Part shown: one piece after another, positions 34,770 to 44,143 of the stretch
How positions within the stretch are numbered: position 1 is the first letter of the stretch
How the letters are laid out: every line of letters starts with the position of its first letter
Assembly: GCA_018824085.1 (NCBI GenBank)
Contig: JAHJHI010000022.1
Location: forward strand, 62,001-126,000
Length of the DNA stretch: 64,000 nucleotides
Direction: 5' to 3'
From: Gammaproteobacteria bacterium
GTDB lineage: Bacteria > Pseudomonadota > Gammaproteobacteria > Burkholderiales > Rhodocyclaceae
The notes under the pieces: generated by a model
Databases searched by the model: none
Told to the model about the DNA's origin: nothing
Seen by the model: only the letters and a program-made list of their open reading frames with translations
Program-made: the position numbers and the translations under genes

Positions 34770-35453
34770 ATGAGCGACGACGCAGTGCAGGCGTTCACCC
34801 GCTGGAAGTTGCCGGTATTCGACGACAACGGCGACGCCAACGACGATGCGGCGCCCGTTCCCGACGCAGACGCGTCCGGCACCGCGACGGCCGAACCGGG
34901 GTCCGAAGCCGAGGTGGAAGCGGAACCGGCCTTCAAGCTGCCTACCGCCGACGAACTTGAAAAGCTGCAGCAAGGGGCGCACCGTGAGGGCTACGCCGCC
35001 GGCTACGAAGAGGGCACCGCGCGCGTACGCATGGAAGCGATGCGCCTGCACAGCGTCGTCGAACAACTGGAAGACGCTCTCGCCCTGCTCGACACACGGG
35101 TGGCGCAGGACGTACTGAATCTGGGCGTGGAGATTGCGCGCCAGGTCGTGCGCCAGACCGTCACGGTCAAGCCGGACATCGTCATCAACGTGGTCAAGGA
35201 AGCGATCAACCAGCTGCCGCATCAGCACACCGCGGTCTATCTCAATCCCGAGGACGCCTCCCTGGTGCGCGCTCACGCGGCCGGCGAACAGCTGACACAC
35301 GGCGGCCACCGCATTTTCGAAGACGAGACGATCGCACGCGGCGGCTGCAAGGTCGAGGCCGGTGGCTGCCAGATCGACGCGACGCTGCCGACCCGCTGGT
35401 CGCGCATCGTGGAAGCGCTGATCGATGAAGTGGAGTGGATACAGCATGACTGA
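34770..35453 (+). CDS. fliH: Flagellar assembly protein FliH
   Basis: FliH binds and regulates the export ATPase FliI. The 227-residue protein has an acidic disordered N-terminus, the GxxxG-type segment ([17 protein letters not shown]) and the C-terminal FliH/HrpE domain ([30 protein letters not shown]). Overlaps fliI by eight bases. Identification by sequence and position is firm. Confidence 0.93.
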   Translation: MSDDAVQAFTRWKLPVFDDNGDANDDAAPVPDADASGTATAEPGSEAEVEAEPAFKLPTADELEKLQQGAHREGYAAGYEEGTARVRMEAMRLHSVVEQLEDALALLDTRVAQDVLNLGVEIARQVVRQTVTVKPDIVINVVKEAINQLPHQHTAVYLNPEDASLVRAHAAGEQLTHGGHRIFEDETIARGGCKVEAGGCQIDATLPTRWSRIVEALIDEVEWIQHD

Positions 35454-36984
35454 CAGCAGCGTGATCGACGACGAACAGGACGTCCCGGCGGAAGCGCCGG
35501 CACAGCACGCTGACATGCCGGACACACCGGACCTGCCGGACGCACCGGACACACTGCAGGCGCCGGACGTACCGGAAGCCCTGAACGCACACGTGGCGAA
35601 GTGGTCCGGCTTCCTGGCCGACTGCGGATCGCTGGCCGGCCAGATCAATCCGTATCAGCACGCGGGCCGGCTCACCCGCATCAACGGGCTCGTCATGGAA
35701 GCATCGGGGCTGAAGCTGCCGCTCGGATCGGGCTGCCGCATCATGGTGCCTGGCGGCAACAGCTGCGAAGCGGAAGTGGTCGGCTTCAACGGTGAAAAGC
35801 TTTTCATGATGCCGACCGACGACGTCGTCGGCCTCGCGCCGGGCGCCCAGGTCATCCCGCTGGAAACCACGCCGCCGCGACCGACAACGACCGAACGGCT
35901 GGAGCCGCGCCGGCGTGCATCGGACCGTGCCAAGCACCTGCCGGTCGGCGACGCGCTGCTCGGGCGCGTCGTCGACGGTGCCGGACGTCCGCTCGACGGC
36001 CTCGGCCCGGTCGTCACGCGACATTCCCGGTCGGTCGCGAGCCGCGCCGTCAATCCGCTGCTGCGCGAACCGATACGCCGCACGATGGACGTCGGAATCC
36101 GCTCGATCAATTCGCTGCTGACGGTCGGCCGCGGCCAGCGGGTCGGCCTGTTCGCCGGCTCCGGCGTCGGCAAATCGGTGCTGCTGGGCATGATGGCCCG
36201 CTTCACGTCCGCCGAAGTCGTCGTCGTCGGTCTGATCGGCGAACGCGGACGCGAAGTGAAGGAATTCATCGAACAGATTCTCGGCGCCGCCGGACTCGCC
36301 CGCTCCGTGGTCGTGGCGGCACCGGCCGACACCAGTCCGCTGATGCGCCTGCAGGGCGCCGCCTACGCCACCACCGTGGCCGAGTGGTTCCGCGATCAGG
36401 GCCGTCACGTGCTGCTGATCATGGACTCGCTGACCCGCTACGCAATGGCACAGCGCGAAATCGCACTGGCCATCGGCGAGCCGCCGGTCACACGCGGCTA
36501 TCCGCCAAGCGTCTTCGCGCGCCTGCCGCAACTGGTGGAGCGCGCCGGCAACGGCCCCGAAGGCGGTGGCTCGATCACAGCCTTCTACACGGTACTGGCC
36601 GAAGGCGACGACCAGCAGGATCCGATCGCCGATTCCGCCCGCGCCATCCTGGACGGCCACTTCGTGCTGACGCGCCAGCTCGCGGACGGCGGCCACTACC
36701 CGGCCATCGACATCGAACAATCGGTCTCGCGCGCCATGCACGGTCTGGTCAAACCCAGTCATTTCGATCTGGTACGGCAGTTCAAGAGCCTGTGGTCACG
36801 CTATCAGCGCGCGCGCGACCTCATTGCCGTCGGCGCATATGCACCGGGGTCCGACCCGCAGCTCGATCTCGCCGTCAACATGTTTCCGGTGCTTGAAACC
36901 TTTCTGCAGCAACGCATGGATGAACGCGAAGGCTACGAGGACGCGGTGATGAAACTGCACCAGCTCTTCGGCGCCACACCGTAA
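35446..36984 (+). CDS. fliI: Flagellum-specific ATPase FliI
   Basis: FliI is the hexameric ATPase of the flagellar export apparatus. The 512-residue protein has an unusual acidic, Pro-rich N-terminal 50 residues (repeats of [13 protein letters not shown]), then the F1-like ATPase core with Walker A GSGVGKS (about 243-249), Walker [10 protein letters not shown] and [11 protein letters not shown]. The start at 35446 follows GGAGTGGATACAGC; the earlier frame start at 35425 lies inside fliH without a ribosome site. Length is about 50 residues above the family norm because of the extended N-terminus. Confidence 0.95.
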   Translation: MTDSSVIDDEQDVPAEAPAQHADMPDTPDLPDAPDTLQAPDVPEALNAHVAKWSGFLADCGSLAGQINPYQHAGRLTRINGLVMEASGLKLPLGSGCRIMVPGGNSCEAEVVGFNGEKLFMMPTDDVVGLAPGAQVIPLETTPPRPTTTERLEPRRRASDRAKHLPVGDALLGRVVDGAGRPLDGLGPVVTRHSRSVASRAVNPLLREPIRRTMDVGIRSINSLLTVGRGQRVGLFAGSGVGKSVLLGMMARFTSAEVVVVGLIGERGREVKEFIEQILGAAGLARSVVVAAPADTSPLMRLQGAAYATTVAEWFRDQGRHVLLIMDSLTRYAMAQREIALAIGEPPVTRGYPPSVFARLPQLVERAGNGPEGGGSITAFYTVLAEGDDQQDPIADSARAILDGHFVLTRQLADGGHYPAIDIEQSVSRAMHGLVKPSHFDLVRQFKSLWSRYQRARDLIAVGAYAPGSDPQLDLAVNMFPVLETFLQQRMDEREGYEDAVMKLHQLFGATP

Positions 36985-37063
36985 ATGCAAAAATTCGTGA
37001 CGTCGGCGCACGCCGTGACATGGCGCACGCGACCTCACGCCAGATGACGGGAACTCTCCTACC

Positions 37064-37501
37064 ATGGCCGAACCCTTCCGACTGCAAACCATCCTCGACC
37101 TGAGCCAGAACCGCATGGATGACGCGGCCCGTGCGCTGGCCGCCTTGCTGGCAAGCGAGCAGGACCACGCCCGAAAGCTGCTCCTGCTCGAGGACTATCG
37201 CACCGAATATCAGGGACAGTTCATGAGCGCGGCACGTGGCGGCCTGACGCCGGGCCAGTGGTCGAATTACCGGGCCTTTCTCGCCCGCATCGACGACGCG
37301 ATCCGCCACCAGGAACATCAGGTCGCCCAGTCGCGTGACCGCTCACAGGCCGGGCAGCGCGAATGGCTGGACACGCGCACCCGGGTCAAGGCTTTCGAAA
37401 CATTGTCGGAGCGCCATCAGGCAAGCATCGCGAAGAACGAAGCCCGCGCCGAACAGCGCGTCGCCGACGACCGCTCCGGCCGACCGGCCAACGACGACTG
37501 A
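37064..37501 (+). CDS. fliJ: Flagellar export protein FliJ
   Basis: FliJ is the central-stalk-like coiled coil of the export ATPase. The 145-residue protein is almost wholly helical and charged, opening with FRLQTILDLSQNRMDDAARAL, the family pattern. It sits between fliI and fliK. FliJ proteins diverge strongly, so the name leans on position, length and the N-terminal motif. Confidence 0.88.
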   Translation: MAEPFRLQTILDLSQNRMDDAARALAALLASEQDHARKLLLLEDYRTEYQGQFMSAARGGLTPGQWSNYRAFLARIDDAIRHQEHQVAQSRDRSQAGQREWLDTRTRVKAFETLSERHQASIAKNEARAEQRVADDRSGRPANDD

Positions 37502-37560
37502 CCGGCATCACCGGCTGGCACGCTTGATGCTCAGATCTTTCCACCAACGGAGAGATCACC

Positions 37561-38598
37561 ATGCCAGACGTCACCCTCAAGCTGTCCGCGTCACCATCGC
37601 CCGCATCAAATACCCCGCTTGCGTCCGGCAGTCCGGTCAGTGAGGCACGTGGCGTCGGTGCAGACCCTGCCGCCGACGACTCGGGCGCCTTCGCGGATCT
37701 GCTGCGCGACAGCCTGAAGGCGGCTGCCGACGCGGCCGCCGACGCTGCGACCGAAGACCTTCTGGCCGGCCTCCAGGACGGCGAAGCCGCGGACGACGCC
37801 GACCTGCAGACCCTGCTGAACGATCCGCTGCAGACCATCATCGACCCGCTGGCAGCCGCGATGGCGCAGCCGATCGTGCTGCCCGCCGGCAAGACAGCGC
37901 AGAAGCCCGAACTCGATGTCGATGCCGACGCGGACGCGGACGAGCGCACATCGGCACTGGTGCAAACCGACAGCACCGGCGGCACGGCACGCACCGGCAA
38001 GGACACGGCAGACACTGCACTCCAGGCGGCAGGGATTGCCGCCGCTGCGGAACGCGCCGGCAATGACCGGCCGGATGCCGCGCTGGCGCCTGTCCAGGCA
38101 ACCGACAACAGCGCGCAGATGGCGCAGCAGGCACATGCGGCCGATTTCAGGGGGCACCTTGCGGCAGCGCAGCGCCCTGCCACGGAACTGACCGTGTCGA
38201 CCCCGATCAACCAGCAAGGATGGGCGGACGACGTCGGTCACCAGGTCGCCTGGCTGGCCGAACAGGGTTCCGGCCGCGCCGAACTCGTACTGACGCCACC
38301 GCACCTTGGGCGCATCGAAATTTCGCTGCAGATCGGCGTCGATCAGAGCAGCGCGCAATTCGTGTCCGCCAGCCCGCAGGTACGCGAAGCACTGGAACAG
38401 GCCATGCCGCGGCTGCGTGAAATGCTGGCTGACAGCGGCATATCGCTGGGCGAAGCCAATGTGAGCAGCGACCATCCGTCGGGCGAGCGCGGTTCGGGCG
38501 GCGAACGCGGACATCGCGGACGCGACACGCTGCCGGCGGAGGGTGCCGTCGCCGCGTCGGCGCGGCGCGGCGTCGGGCTGGTAGACCTTTTCGCATGA
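37561..38598 (+). CDS. fliK: Flagellar hook-length control protein FliK
   Basis: FliK measures hook length and triggers the export switch to late substrates. The 345-residue protein has a long disordered Ala/Asp-rich N-terminus and the C-terminal Flg_hook domain (about 230-315: GRAELVLTPPHLGRIEISLQI, then FVSASPQVREALEQAMPRLREML), with the signature LxPxxLGxIE. It is the canonical copy at the end of the fliF operon; a diverged relative is at 17.6 kb. Confidence 0.93.
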   Translation: MPDVTLKLSASPSPASNTPLASGSPVSEARGVGADPAADDSGAFADLLRDSLKAAADAAADAATEDLLAGLQDGEAADDADLQTLLNDPLQTIIDPLAAAMAQPIVLPAGKTAQKPELDVDADADADERTSALVQTDSTGGTARTGKDTADTALQAAGIAAAAERAGNDRPDAALAPVQATDNSAQMAQQAHAADFRGHLAAAQRPATELTVSTPINQQGWADDVGHQVAWLAEQGSGRAELVLTPPHLGRIEISLQIGVDQSSAQFVSASPQVREALEQAMPRLREMLADSGISLGEANVSSDHPSGERGSGGERGHRGRDTLPAEGAVAASARRGVGLVDLFA

Positions 38599-38639
38599 CG
38601 CGGAAGGCGCCCGAAAACCCGCGCATTTCGCATCGGCGC

Positions 38640-38666
38640 TAAAAAACCGGGTGATTCAGCCGTTAT
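38640..38666 (+). promoter_or_regulatory. Sigma-28 (FliA) promoter of fliL operon
   Basis: TAAA at 38640-38643 and GCCGTTAT at 38659-38666 are separated by exactly 15 bases, matching TAAA-N15-GCCGATAA at ten of twelve defined positions. It ends 60 bases before the fliL start and follows fliK, so fliLMN can be transcribed as a separate late unit. Confidence 0.78.
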
Positions 38667-38725
38667 TCGGTCATTGAAAGGCATCAGTACCCGCCGACAA
38701 TTCCGAATCAGACAGGAGCGACACC

Positions 38726-39337
38726 ATGGCCAAAGCCGCCACCGCAGACGATGCTGCGGAAGCACCCAAGAAAAGCAAGAAGAAACTCATCATCATCATC
38801 GTCGTGCTCGTACTGCTGCTGCTCGTCGGTGGCGCCGCCGCCTTCTTCATGATGGCCGCCGGCGCACACGATGCCGACGCCTACGACGAGCACGCGGACG
38901 AAATGGCACCCGAGGAAGACTCGGGCTCCCGTGCCCGCGAGCTGCGCCGGGAAAAAGCGAGGATCAAGAAGGAAGCTGAAGCCAAGGGCCTGCCACCGGT
39001 GTTCGTGGAACTCGATCCGTTCACGGTGAACCTGCAGCCGGAATCGTCGATCGACCAGTATCTGCAGGTGAAGGCATCCCTGCGCGTGGATGAAGCGCAC
39101 GCGGCCGACCAGCTCAAGAACTACATGCCGGAGATTCGCCACCACGTGCTGCTGCTGCTGTCCGGCAAGAAGGCGTCGGAACTTTCGCAGCCGGCAGGAC
39201 GCGAAGCGCTGGCAACCGAAATCCTGCACGCGGTCAACGCCATCGTCGGCGAAACCCCACGGGGCAAGAACGGCGAGCCGGAAGAACCCATCGGTCCGGT
39301 GGAGAGCGTGTTGTTTACCTCCTTCATCATCCAGTAA
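38726..39337 (+). CDS. fliL: Flagellar basal body-associated protein FliL
   Basis: FliL is a single-pass inner-membrane protein near the stator. The 203-residue protein has a Lys-rich cytoplasmic start, one membrane helix (about 25-47, LIIIIVVLVLLLLVGGAAAFF), an acidic/basic linker and the periplasmic FliL domain (VELDPFTVNLQPESSIDQYLQV in part; LLSGKKASELSQPAGREAL). It lies just before fliM. GACAGGAGCGACACC precedes the ATG. Confidence 0.94.
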   Translation: MAKAATADDAAEAPKKSKKKLIIIIVVLVLLLLVGGAAAFFMMAAGAHDADAYDEHADEMAPEEDSGSRARELRREKARIKKEAEAKGLPPVFVELDPFTVNLQPESSIDQYLQVKASLRVDEAHAADQLKNYMPEIRHHVLLLLSGKKASELSQPAGREALATEILHAVNAIVGETPRGKNGEPEEPIGPVESVLFTSFIIQ

Positions 39338-39343
39338 TCGCCC

Positions 39344-40372
39344 ATGTCCGATTTTCTTTCCCAGGAAGAGGTCGACGCCCTGCTCAAGGGCGTCACCGGC
39401 GAATCCGAAGAGGTGGCGGAAGCCGAGGACACGAGCGCCGTCCGCCCGTACAACCTCGGGACCCAGGAAAGAATCGTGCGCGGGCGCATGCCCACGCTGG
39501 AGCTGATACACGAGCGGTTTGCGCGCTACCTGCGCATCGGGCTGTTCAACTTCATGCAGCGCAGCGCGGAAGTGTCCATCGGCCCGATCCGTCTGCAGAA
39601 ATATTCGGAATTCATCCGCAACCTGGTGGTGCCGACCAATCTCAACCTCGTTCAGGTCAAACCGCTGCGCGGTACAGGGCTGGTGGTGTTCGATCCGAAT
39701 CTGGTGTTCCTCGTCATCGACAACATGTTCGGCGGTGACGGGCGCTTCCACACACGGGTCGAGGGCCGCGACTTCACTCCGACCGAGCAGAGCATCATCC
39801 AGGGGCTGCTCGGCGTCTTCTTCGCCGAGTACGAGCGCTCTTGGGAGCCGGTATTCAAGATCGGCTTCGAGTACATGCGCTCGGAGATGAACTCGCAGTT
39901 CGCGAACATCGCAACCCCGTCGGAGATCGTCGTCGCGGCCACCTTCACGATCGAACTCGGTGGCGTGACGGCGGAGATGCACATCTGCCTGCCCTATTCC
40001 ATGGTCGAACCGCTGCGCGATACGCTGAATTCGTCGATGCAGAGCGACAGCGTCAGTTCCGACAACCGCTGGATCAACCTGCTGACGCGGCAGGTACAGG
40101 ACGCCGCCGTCGAGCTGTCGGTCACGCTGGGCCAGGGCTCGTTGACGCTGGGCGGACTGAACACCCTAAAGGTTGGCGACATCATTCCGATAACTATCCC
40201 AGAGACGGTGGAAGCTGAAGTCGATGGCATACCGGTTCTGGCGTGCAGCTATGGCATACAGGGCGGCAACTATGCACTGAAGATCGAGCGCTTCATTGCC
40301 GACGAGGACGAGCTGATTGAACACGCCCTGAACACCCGGGGCAACAAGACAGGTGAGGGCAGCCATGAGTGA
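39344..40372 (+). CDS. fliM: Flagellar motor switch protein FliM
   Basis: FliM is the CheY-binding C-ring component. The 342-residue protein begins with the CheY-binding peptide FLSQEEVDALLKG, followed by the middle domain (ERIVRGRMPTLELIHERFAR) and the C-terminal SpoA domain. It starts six bases after fliL and overlaps fliN by eight bases. Confidence 0.96.
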   Translation: MSDFLSQEEVDALLKGVTGESEEVAEAEDTSAVRPYNLGTQERIVRGRMPTLELIHERFARYLRIGLFNFMQRSAEVSIGPIRLQKYSEFIRNLVVPTNLNLVQVKPLRGTGLVVFDPNLVFLVIDNMFGGDGRFHTRVEGRDFTPTEQSIIQGLLGVFFAEYERSWEPVFKIGFEYMRSEMNSQFANIATPSEIVVAATFTIELGGVTAEMHICLPYSMVEPLRDTLNSSMQSDSVSSDNRWINLLTRQVQDAAVELSVTLGQGSLTLGGLNTLKVGDIIPITIPETVEAEVDGIPVLACSYGIQGGNYALKIERFIADEDELIEHALNTRGNKTGEGSHE

Positions 40373-40811
40373 TGTAGCCGCAGAAGAAGAACAGGTCAGC
40401 GAGGACGACTGGGCCTCCGCGATGGCGGAACAGACGACTGCCGACGAAGCCCTGGCCGCACTCGACGCCGATGCCGCCACGCCCGCTGCCGTTCAGCCCG
40501 CGAACATTTTCCAGCAGTTCGGCGATGCCGCGAACAAGTCCGAGGGGCTGCGCGACTTCGAAATGATCCTGGACATCCCGGTGCAGCTGACCGTGGAACT
40601 CGGCCGTACCAAGATATCCATCCGCAACCTGCTGCAGCTGGGCCACGGCTCCGTCGTCGAACTCGACGGCATGGCCGGCGAACCGATGGACGTGCTCGTC
40701 AACGGCACGCTGATCGCCCAGGGCGAGGTGGTCGTGGTAAACGAAAAATTCGGCATCCGCCTGACCGACATCATCACCCCCGCCGAGCGCGTGAAGAAAC
40801 TCAAGCGCTGA
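40365..40811 (+). CDS. fliN: Flagellar motor switch protein FliN
   Basis: FliN completes the C ring. The 148-residue protein has an acidic N-terminus and the SpoA domain (about 72-145: ILDIPVQLTVELGRTKISIRNLL, then VLVNGTLIAQGEVVVVNEKFGIR). The start at 40365 is inside fliM; the alternative at 40353 is less likely. It is the last gene before a terminator: fliO, normally next, is 8 kb away. Confidence 0.95.
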   Translation: MSDVAAEEEQVSEDDWASAMAEQTTADEALAALDADAATPAAVQPANIFQQFGDAANKSEGLRDFEMILDIPVQLTVELGRTKISIRNLLQLGHGSVVELDGMAGEPMDVLVNGTLIAQGEVVVVNEKFGIRLTDIITPAERVKKLKR

Positions 40812-40859
40812 CGCAATCGAACCCTCCTCCTGATTCAATCTTGCACGAATCAGGCTTCC

Positions 40860-40894
40860 GGGCGACGCACTCACGTGGGTCGCCCTTGTTTTTT
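40860..40894 (+). terminator. Intrinsic terminator after fliN
   Basis: The stem GGGCGAC/GTCGCCC (40860-40866 and 40879-40885) is followed by TTGTTTTTT. It ends the fliLMN transcript 49 bases after the fliN stop and stops read-through into the antisense of eutC. Confidence 0.88.
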
Positions 40895-40928
40895 CCGCCC
40901 CCGGTTCTCGCCGTCTGCACGAATGCGC

Positions 40929-41753
40929 CTACTCGCTCAGGCGCGTGCGCAACCCTGCCGGCACCCGTGCCAGCGTGCTGTCGCTCTCGTCCTTCAGGCC
41001 GACACCCGTCAGCCGCACCTGTACGGCCTGCTGCATGAGCCAGCTGAGCCGGTAGGCTGCTGCCCCGTAGCCCTGCCCCTGCGGACGCACATTCGAGATG
41101 CAGTTGCGCTCCGCATCCGAGCGCCCGCTCACCGGCGCGTACGTGAGATAGATGCCCAGACTGTCGGGAGAACTCAGGCCCGGACGTTCACCGATCAGCA
41201 TGGCGACCATGCGCGCGCCCAGCGCCTCGCCCGCTTCGTCGGCCAGCGCCACGCGCGCCTGCGTGGCGATGATGACCGGAGCGATGACCCAGTCCGCCGG
41301 CAACAGCGGATACAGCGCGCCCAGCAGCGGTACCGCATGACGTGCCACGGCGGCCGACGACAGCCCGTCGCCGATCACCACGGCGAGATCGCAGCCGTCA
41401 CCGCGCAGGCCGGCAAGGCGCTCCCGGTCGTCCGGATCAAGCCGGCGACCGAGGTCCGGGCGGCGCAGATAGGTTTCACGGTCCGGTGCGCGGCTCTTCA
41501 CCGACACGGCGGGCCAGTCCTGCCCGCGCAGCGCACTGGCCAGTGCGGACACGTCGAGCGGCGTATGGATCGCGTCGCGCGCCAGCGCATGGGCCAGCCC
41601 GAAGCCCAGCGCTTCCGACGTGGGCACCGCCGTCCCCACTCGCCCGAGACCGATGCGCGCCGGCGTGTGCGACCGCCAGCCCGCCCACGCGTCAGCCGCG
41701 TCGGTCAGGTTCTTGTCTTCTTCGGCATCAGACATCTGGAATCCCGTATGCAT
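40929..41753 (-). CDS. eutC: Ethanolamine ammonia-lyase small subunit
   Basis: With EutB it forms the adenosylcobalamin-dependent lyase that splits ethanolamine to acetaldehyde and ammonia. The 274-residue protein shows family segments (ARIGLGRVGTAVPT, DLGRRLDP, VIGDGLSSAAV, LIGERPGLSSPDSLGIYLTYAP). It is separated from eutB by a TorF-type porin gene on the same strand, an uncommon order. It is the last gene of the minus-strand ethanolamine unit and converges with fliN across a terminator. Confidence 0.95.
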   Translation of the reverse strand: MHTGFQMSDAEEDKNLTDAADAWAGWRSHTPARIGLGRVGTAVPTSEALGFGLAHALARDAIHTPLDVSALASALRGQDWPAVSVKSRAPDRETYLRRPDLGRRLDPDDRERLAGLRGDGCDLAVVIGDGLSSAAVARHAVPLLGALYPLLPADWVIAPVIIATQARVALADEAGEALGARMVAMLIGERPGLSSPDSLGIYLTYAPVSGRSDAERNCISNVRPQGQGYGAAAYRLSWLMQQAVQVRLTGVGLKDESDSTLARVPAGLRTRLSE

Positions 41754-41801
41754 CGATTTCGTGTTCGCGGACGGCGCCCTCGCCGCCCGCGTGCGTCATC
41801 G

Positions 41802-42665
41802 TCAAAATGCCTTCGTCACGCTGACGAACAGCTTGTCCTTCGCCACGTCCGAGTCGCTCCGCCCGTTGTCGAGGCTGACGAAACGCGTGTAGGCGTCCGG
41901 CTCGCTGGAGGCCGAGTAAAAGACGCCGGCCGACCAGCCGTCGTTGAAGGTCCGCGTGACGCCGACCTTGTAGTACGTGATGTCCAGGCCGGTCGCATGC
42001 CGGATGATCTGCCGCCCGATCTGGCCGCTTACGTTCCAGCCCTCCGCCACATCGTGGCTCGCGTTCAGTTCGTAGTAATGCGATCCGCGCGTATTGCCGG
42101 TCACGCCGGCGTCGGCGTCGCCGAAGAAGCCGTCATTCACCGGCGAGTTGTTGGTGCTCCAGCCGAAATACTCGGTCAGCGCGCGGCCGGTCTTGAAGGT
42201 GAGCCACTGCCAGGTAATGCTCAGATAGGCCTCGGCTGTGTCGAGCTTGTTTGACGCGTTGAAGCCGGTGAAGATCGAATCGTTCCAGTTCGCGCCGGGG
42301 TAGGCGTAGTACACGACACCGGCGTCATAACTGATCGTGTCGGCGAGACTGCCACGGTAACCGCCGTAGAGATCGGTCTCGACGCTGGCACCGGGCAGCC
42401 AGTGGTCCGACACGTTTGACGCGAAGAAGCCGGCGTAGAAGCCGCTCCGATGCACGGCTTCCGCGCTGAACTGCAGCGCCGGCCTGCCCCAGCTCTGCGA
42501 CTGGCCGCGGAAGATGTAGTCGCTGACGAGAGTCACGCTGAGCGGAAAGCGCCAGTCGGGCTCACCGGCCATCGTGGCGGCATCGTCGGCCGCCCTCGCC
42601 AGCGGCAGCGACAGCGCCGTCGCCAGTGCGGCACAGAGGACTTTCATGATGCGACGGGTATGCAT
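41802..42665 (-). CDS. TorF family putative outer-membrane porin
   Basis: A 287-residue outer-membrane beta-barrel with signal peptide (MHTRRIMKVLCAALATALS) and features of the TorF (Gcw_chp) family: LVSDYIFRGQSQSWGRPALQ near the start, alternating aromatic strands (SHYYELNASHDV, ITYYKVGVTRTFNDGW) and a terminal aromatic residue (KAF end). It lies between eutB and eutC, so it may admit ethanolamine or a precursor; that is inference from position. The start at 42665 was set from the signal peptide; the longer frame continues antisense-like through eutB. Confidence 0.86.
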   Translation of the reverse strand: MHTRRIMKVLCAALATALSLPLARAADDAATMAGEPDWRFPLSVTLVSDYIFRGQSQSWGRPALQFSAEAVHRSGFYAGFFASNVSDHWLPGASVETDLYGGYRGSLADTISYDAGVVYYAYPGANWNDSIFTGFNASNKLDTAEAYLSITWQWLTFKTGRALTEYFGWSTNNSPVNDGFFGDADAGVTGNTRGSHYYELNASHDVAEGWNVSGQIGRQIIRHATGLDITYYKVGVTRTFNDGWSAGVFYSASSEPDAYTRFVSLDNGRSDSDVAKDKLFVSVTKAF

Positions 42666-42726
42666 GTCTGACTCCTTTGGGGTCTTCACGTCGGATCGTT
42701 TCCGGTTGTCCGCGCTGTGCGGGCGT

Positions 42727-44133
42727 TCATGCGGCGCGCGGCGCCGGCAGCGCCGACAGATTCGCAAAGCCGTCCAGCAGGCGCCGGTTGTCACCGGGCA
42801 GCAGTTCGCCGGACGGATCGGTGATGCCCATGCGGACGAGCCATTGCTCGAATTCCGGCGCGCGCTTGAGCCCCAATGTGCGACGCAGGAACAGCGCGTC
42901 GTGGAAGGACGTGCTCTGGTAGTTGAGCATGATGTCGTCGGCCCCGGGCACGCCGATGATGAAGGGAATGCCGGCCGCGCCGAGCAGCACGAGCAGCGTA
43001 TCCATGTCGTCCTGGTCCGCCTCGGCATGGTTCGTGTAGCAGACGTCGCAGCCGAGTGGCAGGCCGAGCAACTTGCCGCAGAAGTGGTCTTCCAGCCCGG
43101 CGCGGATGATCTGCTTGCCGTCGTACAGATACTCCGGCCCGATGAAGCCGACCACGGTATTGATGAGCAGCGGCTGGTAGCGGCGCGCGACCGCGTAGGC
43201 TCGCGCCTCGCAGGTCTGCTGGTCAACGCCGTGATGCGCATTCGCCGACAGCGCACTGCCCTGCCCCGTCTCGAAGTACATGACGTTGTCACCCAGCGTA
43301 CCGCGCCCGAGCGAGCGCGCGGCGTCCTGCGCCTCGTCGAGGATGGACAGGCTGACGCCGAAGGACCGGTTGGTGCCCTCGGTGCCGCCGACCGACTGGA
43401 ACACCAGATCGACCGGCGCGCCCTGCTCGATCAGCCGTATCGTGTTGGTGACGTGGGTGAGCACGCAGGACTGCGTCGGAATGTCGAAACGCCGGATCAG
43501 TTCGTCGAGCATGCCGAGCAGATTTGCGATCGCCGGCAGGCTGTCCGATGCCGGATTGATGCCGATCACCGCATCACCCGCGCCGCACAGCAGGCCGTCG
43601 AGCGTCGACGCCGCCACGCCGCGCATGTCGTCGGTCGGGTGATTGGGCTGCAGGCGCACCGCCAGATGTCCCGGCAGGCCGATGGTGTTCCGAAAGCGCG
43701 TCACCACGCGGCACTTGCGCGCCACGGCGATCAGGTCCTGGTTGCGCATGAGCTTGCTGACCGCCGCCACCATTTCCGGCGTGAGGCCGGGTTCAACCGC
43801 ACTGAGCGTGTCGGTATCGGCCGCGTCGTCAAGCAGCCACTCCCGGAAACCGCCCACCGTCAGGTGGGCGATCGGGGCAAAGGCGGCGCGATCATGGCTG
43901 TCGATGATGAGGCGCGTGACTTCGTCGTCCTCGTACGGCACCAGCAGGTCTTCGAGAAAGGTCCCGAGCGGGATGTCCGCCAGCGCGTGGCGGGCGGCTA
44001 CGCGCCGCAGCGCCGAACCGGCTGCAACGCCGGCCAGCACGTCTCCCGAGCGCATCGGGCTGGCGCAGGCCATCACCGTTTTGAGATCCGGGAAGTTGAA
44101 CGTCTCCCCGGCGAGCATGACGCGATAGGCCAT
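42727..44133 (-). CDS. eutB: Ethanolamine ammonia-lyase large subunit
   Basis: The catalytic subunit of ethanolamine ammonia-lyase, carrying the substrate site and most of the B12-binding surface. The 468-residue protein has family segments VVGFIGPEYLYDGKQIIRAGLEDHF in part, GLPLGCDVCYTNHAEADQDDMD in part, and GVPGADDIMLNYQ. Length is normal. GGAGACATTC precedes the ATG at 44133, 10 bases after the permease stop. Upstream in-frame codons were rejected as overlapping the permease. No eut microcompartment shell genes are present, so this is the short Eut pathway. Confidence 0.97.
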   Translation of the reverse strand: MAYRVMLAGETFNFPDLKTVMACASPMRSGDVLAGVAAGSALRRVAARHALADIPLGTFLEDLLVPYEDDEVTRLIIDSHDRAAFAPIAHLTVGGFREWLLDDAADTDTLSAVEPGLTPEMVAAVSKLMRNQDLIAVARKCRVVTRFRNTIGLPGHLAVRLQPNHPTDDMRGVAASTLDGLLCGAGDAVIGINPASDSLPAIANLLGMLDELIRRFDIPTQSCVLTHVTNTIRLIEQGAPVDLVFQSVGGTEGTNRSFGVSLSILDEAQDAARSLGRGTLGDNVMYFETGQGSALSANAHHGVDQQTCEARAYAVARRYQPLLINTVVGFIGPEYLYDGKQIIRAGLEDHFCGKLLGLPLGCDVCYTNHAEADQDDMDTLLVLLGAAGIPFIIGVPGADDIMLNYQSTSFHDALFLRRTLGLKRAPEFEQWLVRMGITDPSGELLPGDNRRLLDGFANLSALPAPRAA

Positions 44134-44143
44134 GAATGTCTCC

